DNA of 64,000 bases from Archaeoglobus sp. UBA230 (GCA_002507545.1 DAVR01000003.1:96531-160530), one strand, 5' to 3'. Counted from the first letter of the stretch, positions 46,173 to 55,704 are shown. Translations and numbers: made by a program. Notes: generated by a model not told the origin, from the letters alone.

Positions 46173-46637
46173 ATGAGTCGCGAAACAATATATTTTGAAA
46201 ACATCCAGATTGGGGATTCAATCGAGTCAATTCCGAGAACCATTGTAGAATCAGACATCTGGACTTTCGCTTACCTCACAGGAGATTTCTTTCCCCTCCA
46301 CACAGACGTGGAATTTGCGAGGAGGACAATATTTAAGGAGAGAATCGCACAGGGGATGCTTGTTCTGTCCATAGCTCTTGGAATGGTTGATCAGGTTTTG
46401 CTGTCCAATTACGATGTGAGCTCTGTTGTTGCCTTCTTTGGAATAAAGGAGGTTAGATTTCTCAAACCTGTTTTCATAGGTGACACAATAAAGGCAAGGG
46501 CAGAAGCTGTTGGCAAAGAGGACTTTAACGAGAAGTCTGGAGTTGTTACATACAGCTTGGAGGTAAAAAATCAAAGAGAGGAGGTTGTCTTAACAGCTCT
46601 CTACTCTGCCCTCATTCTGAAAGCTCCTTCAAAATAA
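46173..46637 (+). CDS. MaoC-like (R)-enoyl-CoA hydratase/dehydratase
   Basis: A 154-aa hot-dog-fold protein. DIWTFAYLTGDFFPLHTDVE carries the hydratase Asp and His, and IAQGMLVLSIALG the conserved Gly. It probably hydrates enoyl-CoA. It overlaps the 3' end of the convergent acyl-CoA synthetase gene by 26 bp. Confidence 0.87.
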   Translation: MSRETIYFENIQIGDSIESIPRTIVESDIWTFAYLTGDFFPLHTDVEFARRTIFKERIAQGMLVLSIALGMVDQVLLSNYDVSSVVAFFGIKEVRFLKPVFIGDTIKARAEAVGKEDFNEKSGVVTYSLEVKNQREEVVLTALYSALILKAPSK

Positions 46638-48142
46638 GCTCCTTCAACTTTATTCTATCCGCCTTCCCCAAGCGAGTGAGAGGAATCGAGTCTCTGATCA
46701 GAACCTTTCTTGGAACCTTGAAGTCTGCAAGCTCCTTCTTGCATGCCTCCACCACCTCATCCTCATCCACCTTCTCTCCCGGCTTTGGAACAACAACAAG
46801 CCATACAACCTCTCCGTAGATTTCATGCGGATAGCCGAAGGCAGCGGCAATGGCAACCTTGGGGTTCCTCATTGCAATTTCTTCAACTTCAGAAGGTAGG
46901 ACTGTATAACTCCCAACCCTGATAATTTCCTTTTTTCTGCCAACAATGTAAAGCTCCTTCCCCTTCATATACCCAAGGTCACCACTCACCCAGTATCCAT
47001 CTTTAAACCCCTTTTCTGTCTCCTCTGGCTGATTAAAGTATCCCTTGCTGACCACTGGGCCTTTAACCATTACCTCTCCAATCTGCCCATCCTCAACTTT
47101 GTTCCCTTCATCATCCACCACCACAACCTCCACACCCTCAAAGGGCACTCCCACATATCCCTCAGTGAACTTCTCAGGGTCATCTTCAGGCAGAGAGAAG
47201 GTGGCAAAGCCTGCAGTCTCTGTTGAACCGTATCCCACACCAATTTTCTCACACCAACCCATCATACGTTTCAGAAGTTCAGGATTCAGCTTTTCACCAG
47301 CAGTTACCAGCAGCTCAACGGGCGGTAAGGGAATGTTGGAGGCTGATGCGAAAGAGAAGATTAGGGCGAACATTGTTGGAACTGCACCGAAAAAGGGTAT
47401 TTTCTCATCTGATAACTCCTTTAGCACTACATCGGGCCTCCAGTGATCAATTAAAACCATTTTGGATCCGTTTATTATCCCCACGGTCAGAAGCTCAGTT
47501 GTACCCCCAACGTGGCTCGGCGGGAGATGAACAAGAGATTTCATCCTCTCCTCTCTGCCAAGGTATCTTACAATGCTCTCAAGCTCACCTCTTGCCATTG
47601 AAATGACATTTTTGTGGGACAGCAGAGTAGCCTTGGGAATGCCAGTGGTGCCACCTGTGAATATTATGAGAATGTCATCGTCGGGAGACTGCTCAACTGT
47701 CTCTTTTAATGGTTCTCCTTTAAGCAGTTCTTCAAAGGATGGTTCAGAACCGAGGAAAAAGAGCTTCGGATTGCCAATCTCATCCTTTACAGCTTCTAAA
47801 TTCTTTTTTATGTTGAAAACTTTCAATCGCTATTACCACCTTAGGCTTCGCATGACCCAGGAATCCTCTGAGTTCGGCCGTCCTGTATCTTACATCCATT
47901 GGAACACATATGGCACCGATTTTCGAACAGGCAAGAAATGTGTAAGCATATTCGGGACACATTGGAAGTATTGTGGCAACCCTATCCCCTTTCTCAACCC
48001 CAAGCTCTATCAGAGATGCAGAAAGCCTGTCAACAGCATCCTTCATCTCTCCATAGCTGATTTCCCTTCCCCTGAATTTCAGTGCTGGGTAGCTTGCATC
48101 CACTTTCGCCCAATAATCCAAATACTCCCACAGGAACTCCAT
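46612..48142 (-). pseudogene. acyl-CoA synthetase (AMP-binding family), frameshifted
   Basis: Two frames join into one ANL-superfamily enzyme of about 510 aa. The first (48142-47780) has the N-terminal domain (LVEKGD-type GVEKGDRVATILPMCPEYAY). The second (to 46612) has the phosphate loop IFTGGTTGIPKATLLSHKN, YGSTETAGFATF, SGDLGYMKGKELYIVGRKKE and the lysine in LTRLGKADRIKLKE. The shift is at a run of six A (T6 on the plus strand at 47804-47809): one extra base. It may be a mutation, a sequencing error, or slippage that still yields some protein. A TATA box precedes the ATG at 48142. Confidence 0.75.
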
Positions 48143-48187
48143 AAAACTTACTTTTTTTAAAATTATTAATCTTTTCTTTCATCAATG

Positions 48188-48544
48188 CTAAATCAGAATC
48201 CTCGATACAATCTTGGCAAGAACCTCAACCTCAGGAAAGCCTGCAAGAAGCAGCATGTTGTGGGCTGCAATTATTCCTACGAAAATCGTTGAGATAGCTA
48301 CGCCCAACGCAATACCGATATAAACGCCTCTCGCAATGTGAAGATTGAAATTTCTCAGCACGAAAAATGCTGCAGAGATGGAGAAAATTATCAGAAGTTT
48401 AAGCAACAGAAACGAAAAAGGAGTCATTGACGCGACGAGGCTGTTTACCTCATGAAACCCCTTCTGAATTCCCTGAATAGTCGTGAGATAGTCCATAAGG
48501 TTAACCGCAGTAAAGGATGCGATTAGCATTTCATTTTTTCCCAT
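48188..48544 (-). CDS. DUF5658-like small membrane protein
   Basis: A 118-aa protein with three to four hydrophobic helices. NLMDYLTTIQGIQKGFHEVN near the start, then SLVASM, matches the DUF5658 pattern. Function unknown. It lies 16 bp after the YkgJ-type gene and 45 bp before the acyl-CoA synthetase gene, all on one strand. Confidence 0.7.
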   Translation of the reverse strand: MGKNEMLIASFTAVNLMDYLTTIQGIQKGFHEVNSLVASMTPFSFLLLKLLIIFSISAAFFVLRNFNLHIARGVYIGIALGVAISTIFVGIIAAHNMLLLAGFPEVEVLAKIVSRILI

Positions 48545-48560
48545 TATTTCAATATGGTAA

Positions 48561-48962
48561 TTACACTATTATAAGCTTTTCATTTCTCAATAGGCTTTGG
48601 ATTGTATCCACAAAAGACTTAGTGGGGCAGCCCAGAACAACCCCCGGACAGTTTGAGTCCACATAAACATGAACACCTGCAAAATAGGATTCTTCTTCGC
48701 CAGTGGACTTGAAGTAGAAGGGATACTTGACACACGCCATAGGCCTTTCAAGATAAATTGCGCAAATCCCTGATCTGAAGAAAACACATTTCCCATCAAC
48801 CCTTTTAAGGTATACCAGCACCTTACCCCTCCTGAAGATGTCACCAAACTTCCTGAGCCTGTTCTCCTCTTCAGAAGTGACCATAACATCGAGTTCTTTA
48901 CAGCATTTCCCGCATCTGATGCATTTCCAGTTCCCTACTCTGCGCCATGGAATTAGTTTCAC
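48561..48962 (-). CDS. YkgJ-type cysteine-cluster protein
   Basis: About 133 aa with WKCIRCGKCCKELDVMVTSE at the start and CAIYLERPMACVKYPFYFKS later, plus NCPGVVLGCP. This is the pattern of YkgJ metal-binding proteins. The GTG at 48962 has TTTTTAAAAAATC centred 26 bp upstream and matches family starts; the longer frame up to 49046 overlaps the divergent DUF166 promoter. Confidence 0.8.
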   Translation of the reverse strand: MKLIPWRRVGNWKCIRCGKCCKELDVMVTSEEENRLRKFGDIFRRGKVLVYLKRVDGKCVFFRSGICAIYLERPMACVKYPFYFKSTGEEESYFAGVHVYVDSNCPGVVLGCPTKSFVDTIQSLLRNEKLIIV

Positions 48963-49044
48963 AATAAATAATTGTCTTGATTTTTTAAAAATTTCGAAAG
49001 CCTTAGGGAGAACGGTTATATCTGTCGGTGAGAATCCTAAACAC

Positions 49045-49887
49045 ATGTTTGAGTCTGATCTCAGGTTAGTGGTATTTCAGCACGGGTTCTTTGGGGAGAG
49101 GTTCATAGCCAATCTTATGAACTACCCCAACTCATGTCCTTCATACGGGGCGTGCAGTATTGACGCATGCACCCAGTGTAAAGATGGTCTTTACAACTTC
49201 TCAAAGAATATAATTGCCGTCTTCTCAATGCCTGACCCAACAACGATGCCCGACTTTATAGAGAACGCAGAGGACTTTCTTCCCAAGTTTATCCCCGAAG
49301 CAGACATTGCCATTGCCATAAACCTCCATCCAGATGTGCTTGCAGTGCTACCTGAGAAACTCAAAGGGAAAGTCAAAGCTCTTGTAGTGCCAGTTGAGGA
49401 ACCGAGATGGTGTTCTCCTGGTTTGGTAAAACAGATGAAAGAGAAATGCGATGAAATAGGCTTAGAATTTGCTGCTCCGAAGCCTTTCTGCAATTTAAGG
49501 GAGAGTGATAAGCATCCCACAATAAATAGGATGATTAGAGAGATGGGCATAGGCTATCCTGAGTTTGAAATTGAGATTCTCGAGGACGGCAAAGCTTACG
49601 TCAGAATTCTGAGGAGTGAACCTTGCGGTTGTGCCTACTTCATCGGTATAAAGCTCAGGAGCTTTGATTTTACTCCCATAAAAGAGGGGGAGATGAGAGA
49701 GTTGTGGAATGTTATTGCTGAAGCTCATCACGCCTATCCCTGCACTGCCAGCATGGAGAGAGATAACGAATACAATGAGACTCTGCTGCACATCGCCGGA
49801 TACATTGCGAGACATGCAGTGGATAAGGCTCTGGGGTACGAAGGAGATGAAGATATTCCAGAACACATAAAAAATATTGTCTTATAA
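49045..49887 (+). CDS. DUF166 family protein (copy 2)
   Basis: A 280-aa paralogue of the protein at 34154: LRLVVFQHGFFGERFIANLM, CPSYGACSIDACTQCKDGLY, AINLHPDVLAVLPE, CSPGLVKQMKEKCDEIGLEF, AAPKPFCNL, RSEPCGCAYFIGIK and HHAYPCTASMERD. Cysteines and the C-terminal AYPC-AS-RD motif are conserved between copies, and both end with PEHIKNIV-like sequence. The ATG at 49045 fits the family; a longer frame from 48838 is only an open extension. Function unknown. Confidence 0.85.
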   Translation: MFESDLRLVVFQHGFFGERFIANLMNYPNSCPSYGACSIDACTQCKDGLYNFSKNIIAVFSMPDPTTMPDFIENAEDFLPKFIPEADIAIAINLHPDVLAVLPEKLKGKVKALVVPVEEPRWCSPGLVKQMKEKCDEIGLEFAAPKPFCNLRESDKHPTINRMIREMGIGYPEFEIEILEDGKAYVRILRSEPCGCAYFIGIKLRSFDFTPIKEGEMRELWNVIAEAHHAYPCTASMERDNEYNETLLHIAGYIARHAVDKALGYEGDEDIPEHIKNIVL

Positions 49888-49958
49888 AAATTTTGTTTTT
49901 AGTAAAAATATTTATAACTCGCAAGATAAATCAAAAACCATACAATTCGGGGGAGGAT

Positions 49959-51368
49959 ATGACCGCCGAAAGAGTTTCTTCTGGTGTCCCGGGCTTGGAC
50001 AAGGTTCTCAAAGGTGGCTTCATCAAAGGAGGTTCATGCCTGATAAGGGGTGGCCCGGGAACCGGAAAAACGCTTTTCGGTTTGCACTTCCTTGCAGAGG
50101 GTGTTAGGCGTGGAGAAAGAGCAGTTCTGATAACCTTCGATGAGGAAGTGCGTGAAATAAAGAAGCAGGCTGAAGATTTTGGCTTACCTGTTGACAAAAT
50201 AGAATTTGTGGACATGTTTTCCAAATTCAGCGTGCTGAGCATGGAAGCAGTTGTTTGGAGCGATAATGTAACATCTGAAATCCTCGACTTTCTCAATATG
50301 ATTGAGAGCGAGACTGGAAAGGCTGATAGAATATTCATTGACGGGATTGGGGTGATATCTGACTGCGTGAAAGACAGAGGGCTAAGCAGAAGGATAATTT
50401 CCTCTGTTATCCATAGACTTTCTGGAGATTCAACGCTCGTTATATCCTCCGAGGCATTTGAAGAACTTGGAAGAGGCTTGATAAGCTACATGGTGAGTGG
50501 TGAAATCAATCTCGAAATGATTGAGAGAGAGGGGAGGGTTTTCAGAATTCTTAACCTGCTAAAATTCAGGGGAGATGCAAACATTGGCAGACACTACTAT
50601 GACATAAAAAGGGATGGAATAGAGGTATATCCAATAATAAAGTACGATGCTGAGAGGATATGGGACAACGAGATGGTAAGCACAGGAAATGCTGAGCTTG
50701 ATATGATGTTTGGTGGAGGACTCTACAGGGGTTCTCAATTGCTGATATGTGGAAAGGCGGGTGTAGGCAAGACTAACATGAGCATGCAGTTACTGATAGA
50801 GAACGATAGAAGGGGTGAGAAGGGCATTATGTATGCTTTTGATGAGCCCGGTGATTACATAGAGGAAAGATTTCAGAGGCTGTTCGGTTATGAGCCGAAA
50901 AATATCAAAATAGTTGAAAAGGAATTCTCAAGTGTAGGTGAGTTCTACAACATCGCAATAAAGGATTTTACAAGAATTAGACCTTCTCTGGTTGTGATAG
51001 ACCCCGTAAATGCAATCGAAAGAATTGCAACCAGCAAAAGTGAGGCTCTGATGGTTCTCGAATTGCTTCAAAACTACCTGAAACGTAGCGGAGCAATAGC
51101 TGTTCTGATTAACGAAATGGGTGAAGCCGTAGATGTGTTCCAGTTTTCGGGCTATGGAGTGAGCCAGTATGCAGATTACATACTTCTCGGAAGGCACATC
51201 GAGCTTGAGGGGGAAATACTGAAAGCCATCGCTGTTTTGAAAAACAGATTTGGAGATCATGAGCGCACCTTCAGGATTCTGGAAATGATAACTGGAGGGG
51301 GATTGAATATAGGGGAGCCACTCAAAAAATATACTGGCCTGATGAGCGGACACCTTAGGGGGCTTTAG
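49959..51368 (+). CDS. two-domain KaiC-like ATPase
   Basis: About 469 aa with two RecA-like KaiC domains. Walker A is GGPGTGKT (31-38) in the first and GKAGVGKT (265-272) in the second; VSSGVPGLDKVLKGG and GNAELDMMFGGGLYRGS are the domain starts. The first Walker B reads IFIDGIGV and the second LVVIDPVN. It has a strong Shine-Dalgarno GGGGGAGG at 49949-49956, which fixes the start at 49959. It faces a histidine kinase tail-to-tail. Archaeal two-domain KaiC proteins are thought to integrate signals; clock function is not implied. Confidence 0.88.
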   Translation: MTAERVSSGVPGLDKVLKGGFIKGGSCLIRGGPGTGKTLFGLHFLAEGVRRGERAVLITFDEEVREIKKQAEDFGLPVDKIEFVDMFSKFSVLSMEAVVWSDNVTSEILDFLNMIESETGKADRIFIDGIGVISDCVKDRGLSRRIISSVIHRLSGDSTLVISSEAFEELGRGLISYMVSGEINLEMIEREGRVFRILNLLKFRGDANIGRHYYDIKRDGIEVYPIIKYDAERIWDNEMVSTGNAELDMMFGGGLYRGSQLLICGKAGVGKTNMSMQLLIENDRRGEKGIMYAFDEPGDYIEERFQRLFGYEPKNIKIVEKEFSSVGEFYNIAIKDFTRIRPSLVVIDPVNAIERIATSKSEALMVLELLQNYLKRSGAIAVLINEMGEAVDVFQFSGYGVSQYADYILLGRHIELEGEILKAIAVLKNRFGDHERTFRILEMITGGGLNIGEPLKKYTGLMSGHLRGL

Positions 51369-52735
51369 CCAAATTTCTCGACTGGCAGTTTAATCTCGAA
51401 AACAGCCCCACTTGGCTCGTTATCCTTAACCTCTATTTTCCCTCCATAAAGCTCCGTAACTTTCTTGACTATAAACAGTCCAAGACCACTCCCCTTCTCT
51501 GTCGAAAATCCCTCCTGAAATATCAACTCCTTCATATCGTCGGGTATACCTTTCCCATCGTCTGCGATCCTGATAACTCCCCAACCATTTTCGGTGTAGG
51601 TGCTGATTTCCACCTCAACAGGTGATTTGCCGCTATGCAGTATAGCATTGTTGAGTATATTCTGAATTACTGTCTTCAGCCCTTCATTTGCCCTCACATA
51701 CACATCCTCAAGATTTAGCTTTATAATCGCCTCCTTGCCATACAGTTCAGCGATTTCCTTAACGAATTCTGCAACATTGATTGTCTTCTTCTCTCCTCCT
51801 GCCTCTTCAAGACTCTTCGTTTCCGTAATCAAATCTCTTATTCTGTCAACTCTGGATATTGCCGTCTCAATCAACTTCTCATCCTTTAGTTCAAGTGCGG
51901 CCCTGATGATGGTCAGATCGTTAAGTATGTCGTGGCGGAGAATTTTATTTAGGAGAGCAAGATACTCCGTTTTCCTCCTCAACTCCTCAGTGAGTTCGTG
52001 TATCTGAGTTGTGTCCAGAGCCGTTGCAGCAACAGCTTCCCTCCCCTTTATCGTAATCCTCGATGGTCTGATGGTTGTCCAACCTACTCTCCCATTCTTG
52101 TTAATAATCCTAAAACTGTAGATATCACTGCCCCCCTCTTTGAGCCTTTTTAGATACTTTCTCCTGACCATCTCTCTATCCTCCGGGTGAATTATCGAGA
52201 ACGCATCCCTTCCGAGTATTTCCTCCTTTTTAAATCCAGTAGCCTGTTCAAATGCCCTGTTTACGTAGATGAACTTTCCATCCTGGACTATATAATTGGG
52301 GGTCAGAGAATCCTCAATAAGTGTGCGGTAAAATTCCTCACTCTCCTTCAGCTTCATCTCAAGCTTCTTTGCCCTCGTTATGTCAATCCAGTTACCCAGT
52401 CCAAGTTTCTCTCCCCTAAATTCAATGGGAAGTATGAAACCCCAAACCCACCTCCTTCTTCCATCCTTTGTTATGAACTGGTTTTCCATAAAAACCTGTT
52501 CTCCCTTCACACCCCTCTCACGGGCTTCTAAGATTTTCAGATGATCTTCTTCGGGAGCAAGGTCAAAAACACTCATGTTGTATATTTCATCTCGTGAATA
52601 CCCCGTCGCTATTTCAACAATTCTGTTAACATACCTGAATCTCAGCTTTTCATCAATGATAAAGATTCCTGCCAACGCATTCTCCACAACATCTCTCCAG
52701 AATTTTGCATCGAAACCATTAATATTGGTGCTCAT
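51365..52735 (-). CDS. PAS-PAS sensor histidine kinase, cytoplasmic
   Basis: About 456 aa with no membrane helix. Two PAS domains (first with IDEKLRFRYVNRIVEIATGY, second with NYIVQDGKFIYVNRAFEQAT) are followed by the phospho-acceptor His268 in ILRHDILNDL, then the ATPase boxes: IQNILNNAILHS (N), IRIADDGKGIPDDM (G1), EKGSGLGLFIVKKV (G2). I placed the start at the ATG at 52735, 27 bp after TATATAAG; a longer frame to 52789 overlaps that box. No receiver gene is adjacent; it overlaps the KaiC gene end by 4 bp. Confidence 0.88.
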   Translation of the reverse strand: MSTNINGFDAKFWRDVVENALAGIFIIDEKLRFRYVNRIVEIATGYSRDEIYNMSVFDLAPEEDHLKILEARERGVKGEQVFMENQFITKDGRRRWVWGFILPIEFRGEKLGLGNWIDITRAKKLEMKLKESEEFYRTLIEDSLTPNYIVQDGKFIYVNRAFEQATGFKKEEILGRDAFSIIHPEDREMVRRKYLKRLKEGGSDIYSFRIINKNGRVGWTTIRPSRITIKGREAVAATALDTTQIHELTEELRRKTEYLALLNKILRHDILNDLTIIRAALELKDEKLIETAISRVDRIRDLITETKSLEEAGGEKKTINVAEFVKEIAELYGKEAIIKLNLEDVYVRANEGLKTVIQNILNNAILHSGKSPVEVEISTYTENGWGVIRIADDGKGIPDDMKELIFQEGFSTEKGSGLGLFIVKKVTELYGGKIEVKDNEPSGAVFEIKLPVEKFG

Positions 52736-52822
52736 ATACATTATTATTACTATCATGAAGTATATAAGGTTTCCGGATTCGAAACCCAAAAAAATTTAAC
52801 TCCTGCATTCTCCAATACATCT

Positions 52823-53554
52823 ATGCTACCATTTCAGAACGAAATTCTATGGTTTATCTTACTTATAACGAGCTTTACAGGTACAACCATTGCCTACAGG
52901 CTTTTCGGTAGAACAGGCTTGTATGCGTGGACTGCAATGGCGATAATTCTGGCAAACGTTCAGGTTATGAAGACAATAGAGTTCTTCGGACTCGTGACTG
53001 CAATGGGAAACATCGTTTACGGCACCACTTTTCTTGTTACTGACATCCTCTGCGAGAACTACGGTAGAAGGGAGGCAAGAAGAGCAGTGGAGATAGGATT
53101 TTTCACGTTGATTGTCTTTACACTACTAATGCAAATATGTTTGGCTTTCATCCCTGACGAAAGTGACACTCTTAGTCCGGCGCTGGAGCAGATTTTCGGC
53201 ATAATGCCCCGCATCACTATCGCAAGCCTTACAGCCTACATCGTGTCCCAGCTTCACGATGTGTGGGCTTTTGACTTCTGGAAGAGAAAGACAAGAGGGA
53301 GACATCTCTGGTTGAGGAACAATGCCTCAACAATGGTTTCACAGCTCATAGACAATGCCGTTTTCACGTGGATTGCCTTCGTTGGATTCGGCATATTCTG
53401 GGAACAGGTATTCCCGTGGGAGATCATAGCAGAGATTTTCGTAACATCCTATATCATGAAATTCGTCGTCGCTGCATTGGACACGCCTTTTGTGTATCTT
53501 GCGACAAAGGTTAGAAGGGAAGCGAATGATAGGGAGATCGTGAAATACGTGTGA
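52823..53554 (+). CDS. YhhQ-family queuosine/archaeosine precursor transporter
   Basis: A 243-aa membrane protein of the YhhQ/VUT family with six or more helices. IVYGTTFLVTDILCENYGRR is the diagnostic segment, with AFDFWKRKTRGRHLWLRNNA and STMVSQLIDNAVFTWIAF later. Homologues bring in 7-deazaguanine precursors for tRNA modification. AAAAAATTTAAC precedes the ATG at about 27 bp. Confidence 0.88.
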   Translation: MLPFQNEILWFILLITSFTGTTIAYRLFGRTGLYAWTAMAIILANVQVMKTIEFFGLVTAMGNIVYGTTFLVTDILCENYGRREARRAVEIGFFTLIVFTLLMQICLAFIPDESDTLSPALEQIFGIMPRITIASLTAYIVSQLHDVWAFDFWKRKTRGRHLWLRNNASTMVSQLIDNAVFTWIAFVGFGIFWEQVFPWEIIAEIFVTSYIMKFVVAALDTPFVYLATKVRREANDREIVKYV

Positions 53555-53588
53555 GCAAACTTTATCTTTTATCAGGTTAAGTTTAAGC

Positions 53589-53804
53589 ATGAAGAGAATT
53601 CTTGTCTGTCCAGTCTGTAAATCAAAAGATTTGGAGCTTGATGCTGGAGGTTACACCGGAAAATACTACTGCAAGAACTGTGGATACATTGGTAGCTATG
53701 TTCTGGAGATGACTGAGGGAGAATACAGACAATTAATCGAAGGTGAGGAAATCGAAAAGAAAAAAGATGACAAAATCAAGCCGAAGGGTGTGAGAGAGGA
53801 CTGA
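53589..53804 (+). CDS. small zinc-ribbon protein
   Basis: A 71-aa protein with CPVCKSKDLELD and YYCKNCGYIGSYVLE, a four-cysteine zinc ribbon, and a lysine-rich C-terminus. Role unknown; such ribbons occur in RNA- or protein-binding partners. Short leader and ATG at 53589; it stands between yhhQ and the RibB-RibA gene. Confidence 0.72.
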   Translation: MKRILVCPVCKSKDLELDAGGYTGKYYCKNCGYIGSYVLEMTEGEYRQLIEGEEIEKKKDDKIKPKGVRED

Positions 53805-53851
53805 TTTGAGATGTTTCTCAAAATTTATATGCATCTCACCCTACTCGGTGT

Positions 53852-54988
53852 ATGGATGAACTGGCTCTACAGGTAAAATCTGGAAAACCAGCAATGGTTC
53901 TCGACTCAGAAAAATGCGTAATCTGCATACCCGCTGAATTGATCACAGGTGAGATTCTCAATTTCATGATGAAAAACTGCGATGAGATTCGTTTAGCTCT
54001 CCCCTGGAGCAGGATTCTCTCTCTGGGTTTAAACAGATTCAGATTCCAGAACGGAAACATGATTCCCATAGACCCAAATATGGAGAAAGTATCAGCAGAG
54101 GATAGGGCGAGATTCATCAGAGACCTCGTGAGCGGGAAAGTTGAGGACATCAAATACCCCGGTAGAATTTTCGTGGAGGAGACGAAGGAAATGGGCGTGC
54201 TTGAAAGACCAGGAATGGCAGAGGCTTGTGTTGACCTCGCCAGAATGGCAGGATTTTCATCCTCAGCAGTCTATGCCCCGCTTATGACTGCCGAGGGCAA
54301 TGTGGCGGGTGAAGAATACGCCCTGAGTTTTGCTGAGGAGCATAACCTCCCAATTTTCAGAATAAAAGACATGATAGAGTACAGGATAAAGTCAGAAAAG
54401 ATCGTGGAGAGAGTTGTTGAGGCAACCCTTCCAACAAAGTTCTACGGCGTTTTTAAGGCTGTGGGATACAGAACCCCCCTTGGTGAAATCGTGGCGCTTG
54501 TGAGGGGTAATGTTAGTGAGGGAGATGTGCTGGTAAGGATACATTCCGAGTGCTTAACTGGCGATATTTTCCACTCTTTGCGATGTGATTGCGGTGATCA
54601 GCTTGAGAGTGCTCTCAAGATGATTGACAGAGAAAACAAGGGTGTTGCAATTTATATGAGGGGACACGAGGGAAGAGGGATTGGGCTGATAAACAAGCTG
54701 ATGGCCTACAAACTACAGGAAGATGGAATTGATACCGTGGATGCGAACATAGAGCTCGGTTTCCCGCCCGACATGAGGAGTTACGGAATTGCAGCTCAGA
54801 TTCTGATGGATTTGGGAGTTAAGAGCATCAGGCTCCTTACGAATAATCCTCTGAAGATAGAGGAGCTAAAGAAGTACGGCTTCAGGATTAAGAGAGAACC
54901 CATAGAAGTCGAACCTTGCAGCGTAAATCTGCCGTATCTTAAAGCTAAAAAGGACAAAATGGGTCACATGCTATGCTTCAACGATTGA
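53852..54988 (+). CDS. RibB-RibA fusion: GTP cyclohydrolase II with a degenerate DHBP-synthase domain
   Basis: A 378-aa protein. Residues about 185-378 are a complete GTP cyclohydrolase II: zinc ligands C234, C245, C247 in SECLTGDIFHSLRCDCGDQL, RGHEGRGIGLINKL, and DLGVKSIRLLTNNP. Residues 1-182 align with 3,4-dihydroxy-2-butanone-4-phosphate synthase (RPGMAEACVDLARMAGF, LPIFRIKDMIEYR) but lack its catalytic motifs: the acidic DREDEGD-type loop reads DSEKCVICI, and the metal-binding His of GHTEA is Met122 in PGMAEA. Only the second activity is expected. TTTATATGC lies about 27 bp upstream of the ATG. Confidence 0.85.
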   Translation: MDELALQVKSGKPAMVLDSEKCVICIPAELITGEILNFMMKNCDEIRLALPWSRILSLGLNRFRFQNGNMIPIDPNMEKVSAEDRARFIRDLVSGKVEDIKYPGRIFVEETKEMGVLERPGMAEACVDLARMAGFSSSAVYAPLMTAEGNVAGEEYALSFAEEHNLPIFRIKDMIEYRIKSEKIVERVVEATLPTKFYGVFKAVGYRTPLGEIVALVRGNVSEGDVLVRIHSECLTGDIFHSLRCDCGDQLESALKMIDRENKGVAIYMRGHEGRGIGLINKLMAYKLQEDGIDTVDANIELGFPPDMRSYGIAAQILMDLGVKSIRLLTNNPLKIEELKKYGFRIKREPIEVEPCSVNLPYLKAKKDKMGHMLCFND

Positions 54989-55704
54989 TATGTGAGTGTG
55001 GAGAACTGCTGAAAAGTCCCACCCAATACTGCCTTTCTTGTGGCAGGAGATACTCCTTAGGTTCTGGAATTTATGTTTCAAAAGATAGGGCGCAGGTTTT
55101 TCTTGTAGGGAGGCATGGAAACGAGTTTTTAACCTTTGAAAGGTACGAAGATGAAATCTCGTTGAGAAATCTCTATGAAGTTATCGCTGAGAAAGTCTAC
55201 GAGAGAAGGATAGAGGAGATTTACGTGTCGGGTGAAAGCCATGATTTGATTTACGAAGCCGTTGATTTGTTGAAATCCTTTCTATACCCCTTTGCAATCT
55301 CAGCAACCGATGTTTTTGAAAACTCCTATGAATTCTTTGCAAGACTTGAAAAAACTCTGAGGACAAAAAGCGACCTCAGGACTGTAGATTTGCTTCCAGA
55401 GGAAAAGATACAGGGGAGCCACTCGACAATAATAGGAGGAAGGGACGGATACGCCTTAGTAATGAGGCTTGCAAAATCGCCCTACGTTAAAAAGGTTGTA
55501 CCGGGCGTCATAGAGGGGAACGCAACGTCAGTTGGTGGAGGGGTTAGGCTTAAGCTTACGAGAAGCGATGATAGGGGAAACCTGAGGGCTCTGCTGATTG
55601 ACGGTGCGACAGTGCAGCAGATTCATGTAATAACCACAGCAGCAACGAGAGAAGAAGGGGAGACAATACTGAAAATCCTTAGCGGAGATGTACGCGATTT
55701 ATAG
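54973..55704 (+). CDS. DUF2103-type predicted metal-binding protein
   Basis: A 243-aa protein. An N-terminal zinc-ribbon-like part (CECGELLKSPTQYCLSCGRR) precedes a DUF2103-like C-terminus (GSHSTIIGGRDGYALVMRLA, then KVVPGVIEGNATSVGGGVRL). Function unknown. It overlaps the RibB-RibA gene by 16 bp and the next YkgJ-type gene by 17 bp, so the three form an operon. Confidence 0.75.
   Translation: MLQRLICECGELLKSPTQYCLSCGRRYSLGSGIYVSKDRAQVFLVGRHGNEFLTFERYEDEISLRNLYEVIAEKVYERRIEEIYVSGESHDLIYEAVDLLKSFLYPFAISATDVFENSYEFFARLEKTLRTKSDLRTVDLLPEEKIQGSHSTIIGGRDGYALVMRLAKSPYVKKVVPGVIEGNATSVGGGVRLKLTRSDDRGNLRALLIDGATVQQIHVITTAATREEGETILKILSGDVRDL

Noticed and set aside
48838..49044. N-terminal extension of the second DUF166 gene
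   Set aside because: It overlaps the oppositely transcribed YkgJ-type gene and its promoter, and the paralogue has no such extension.
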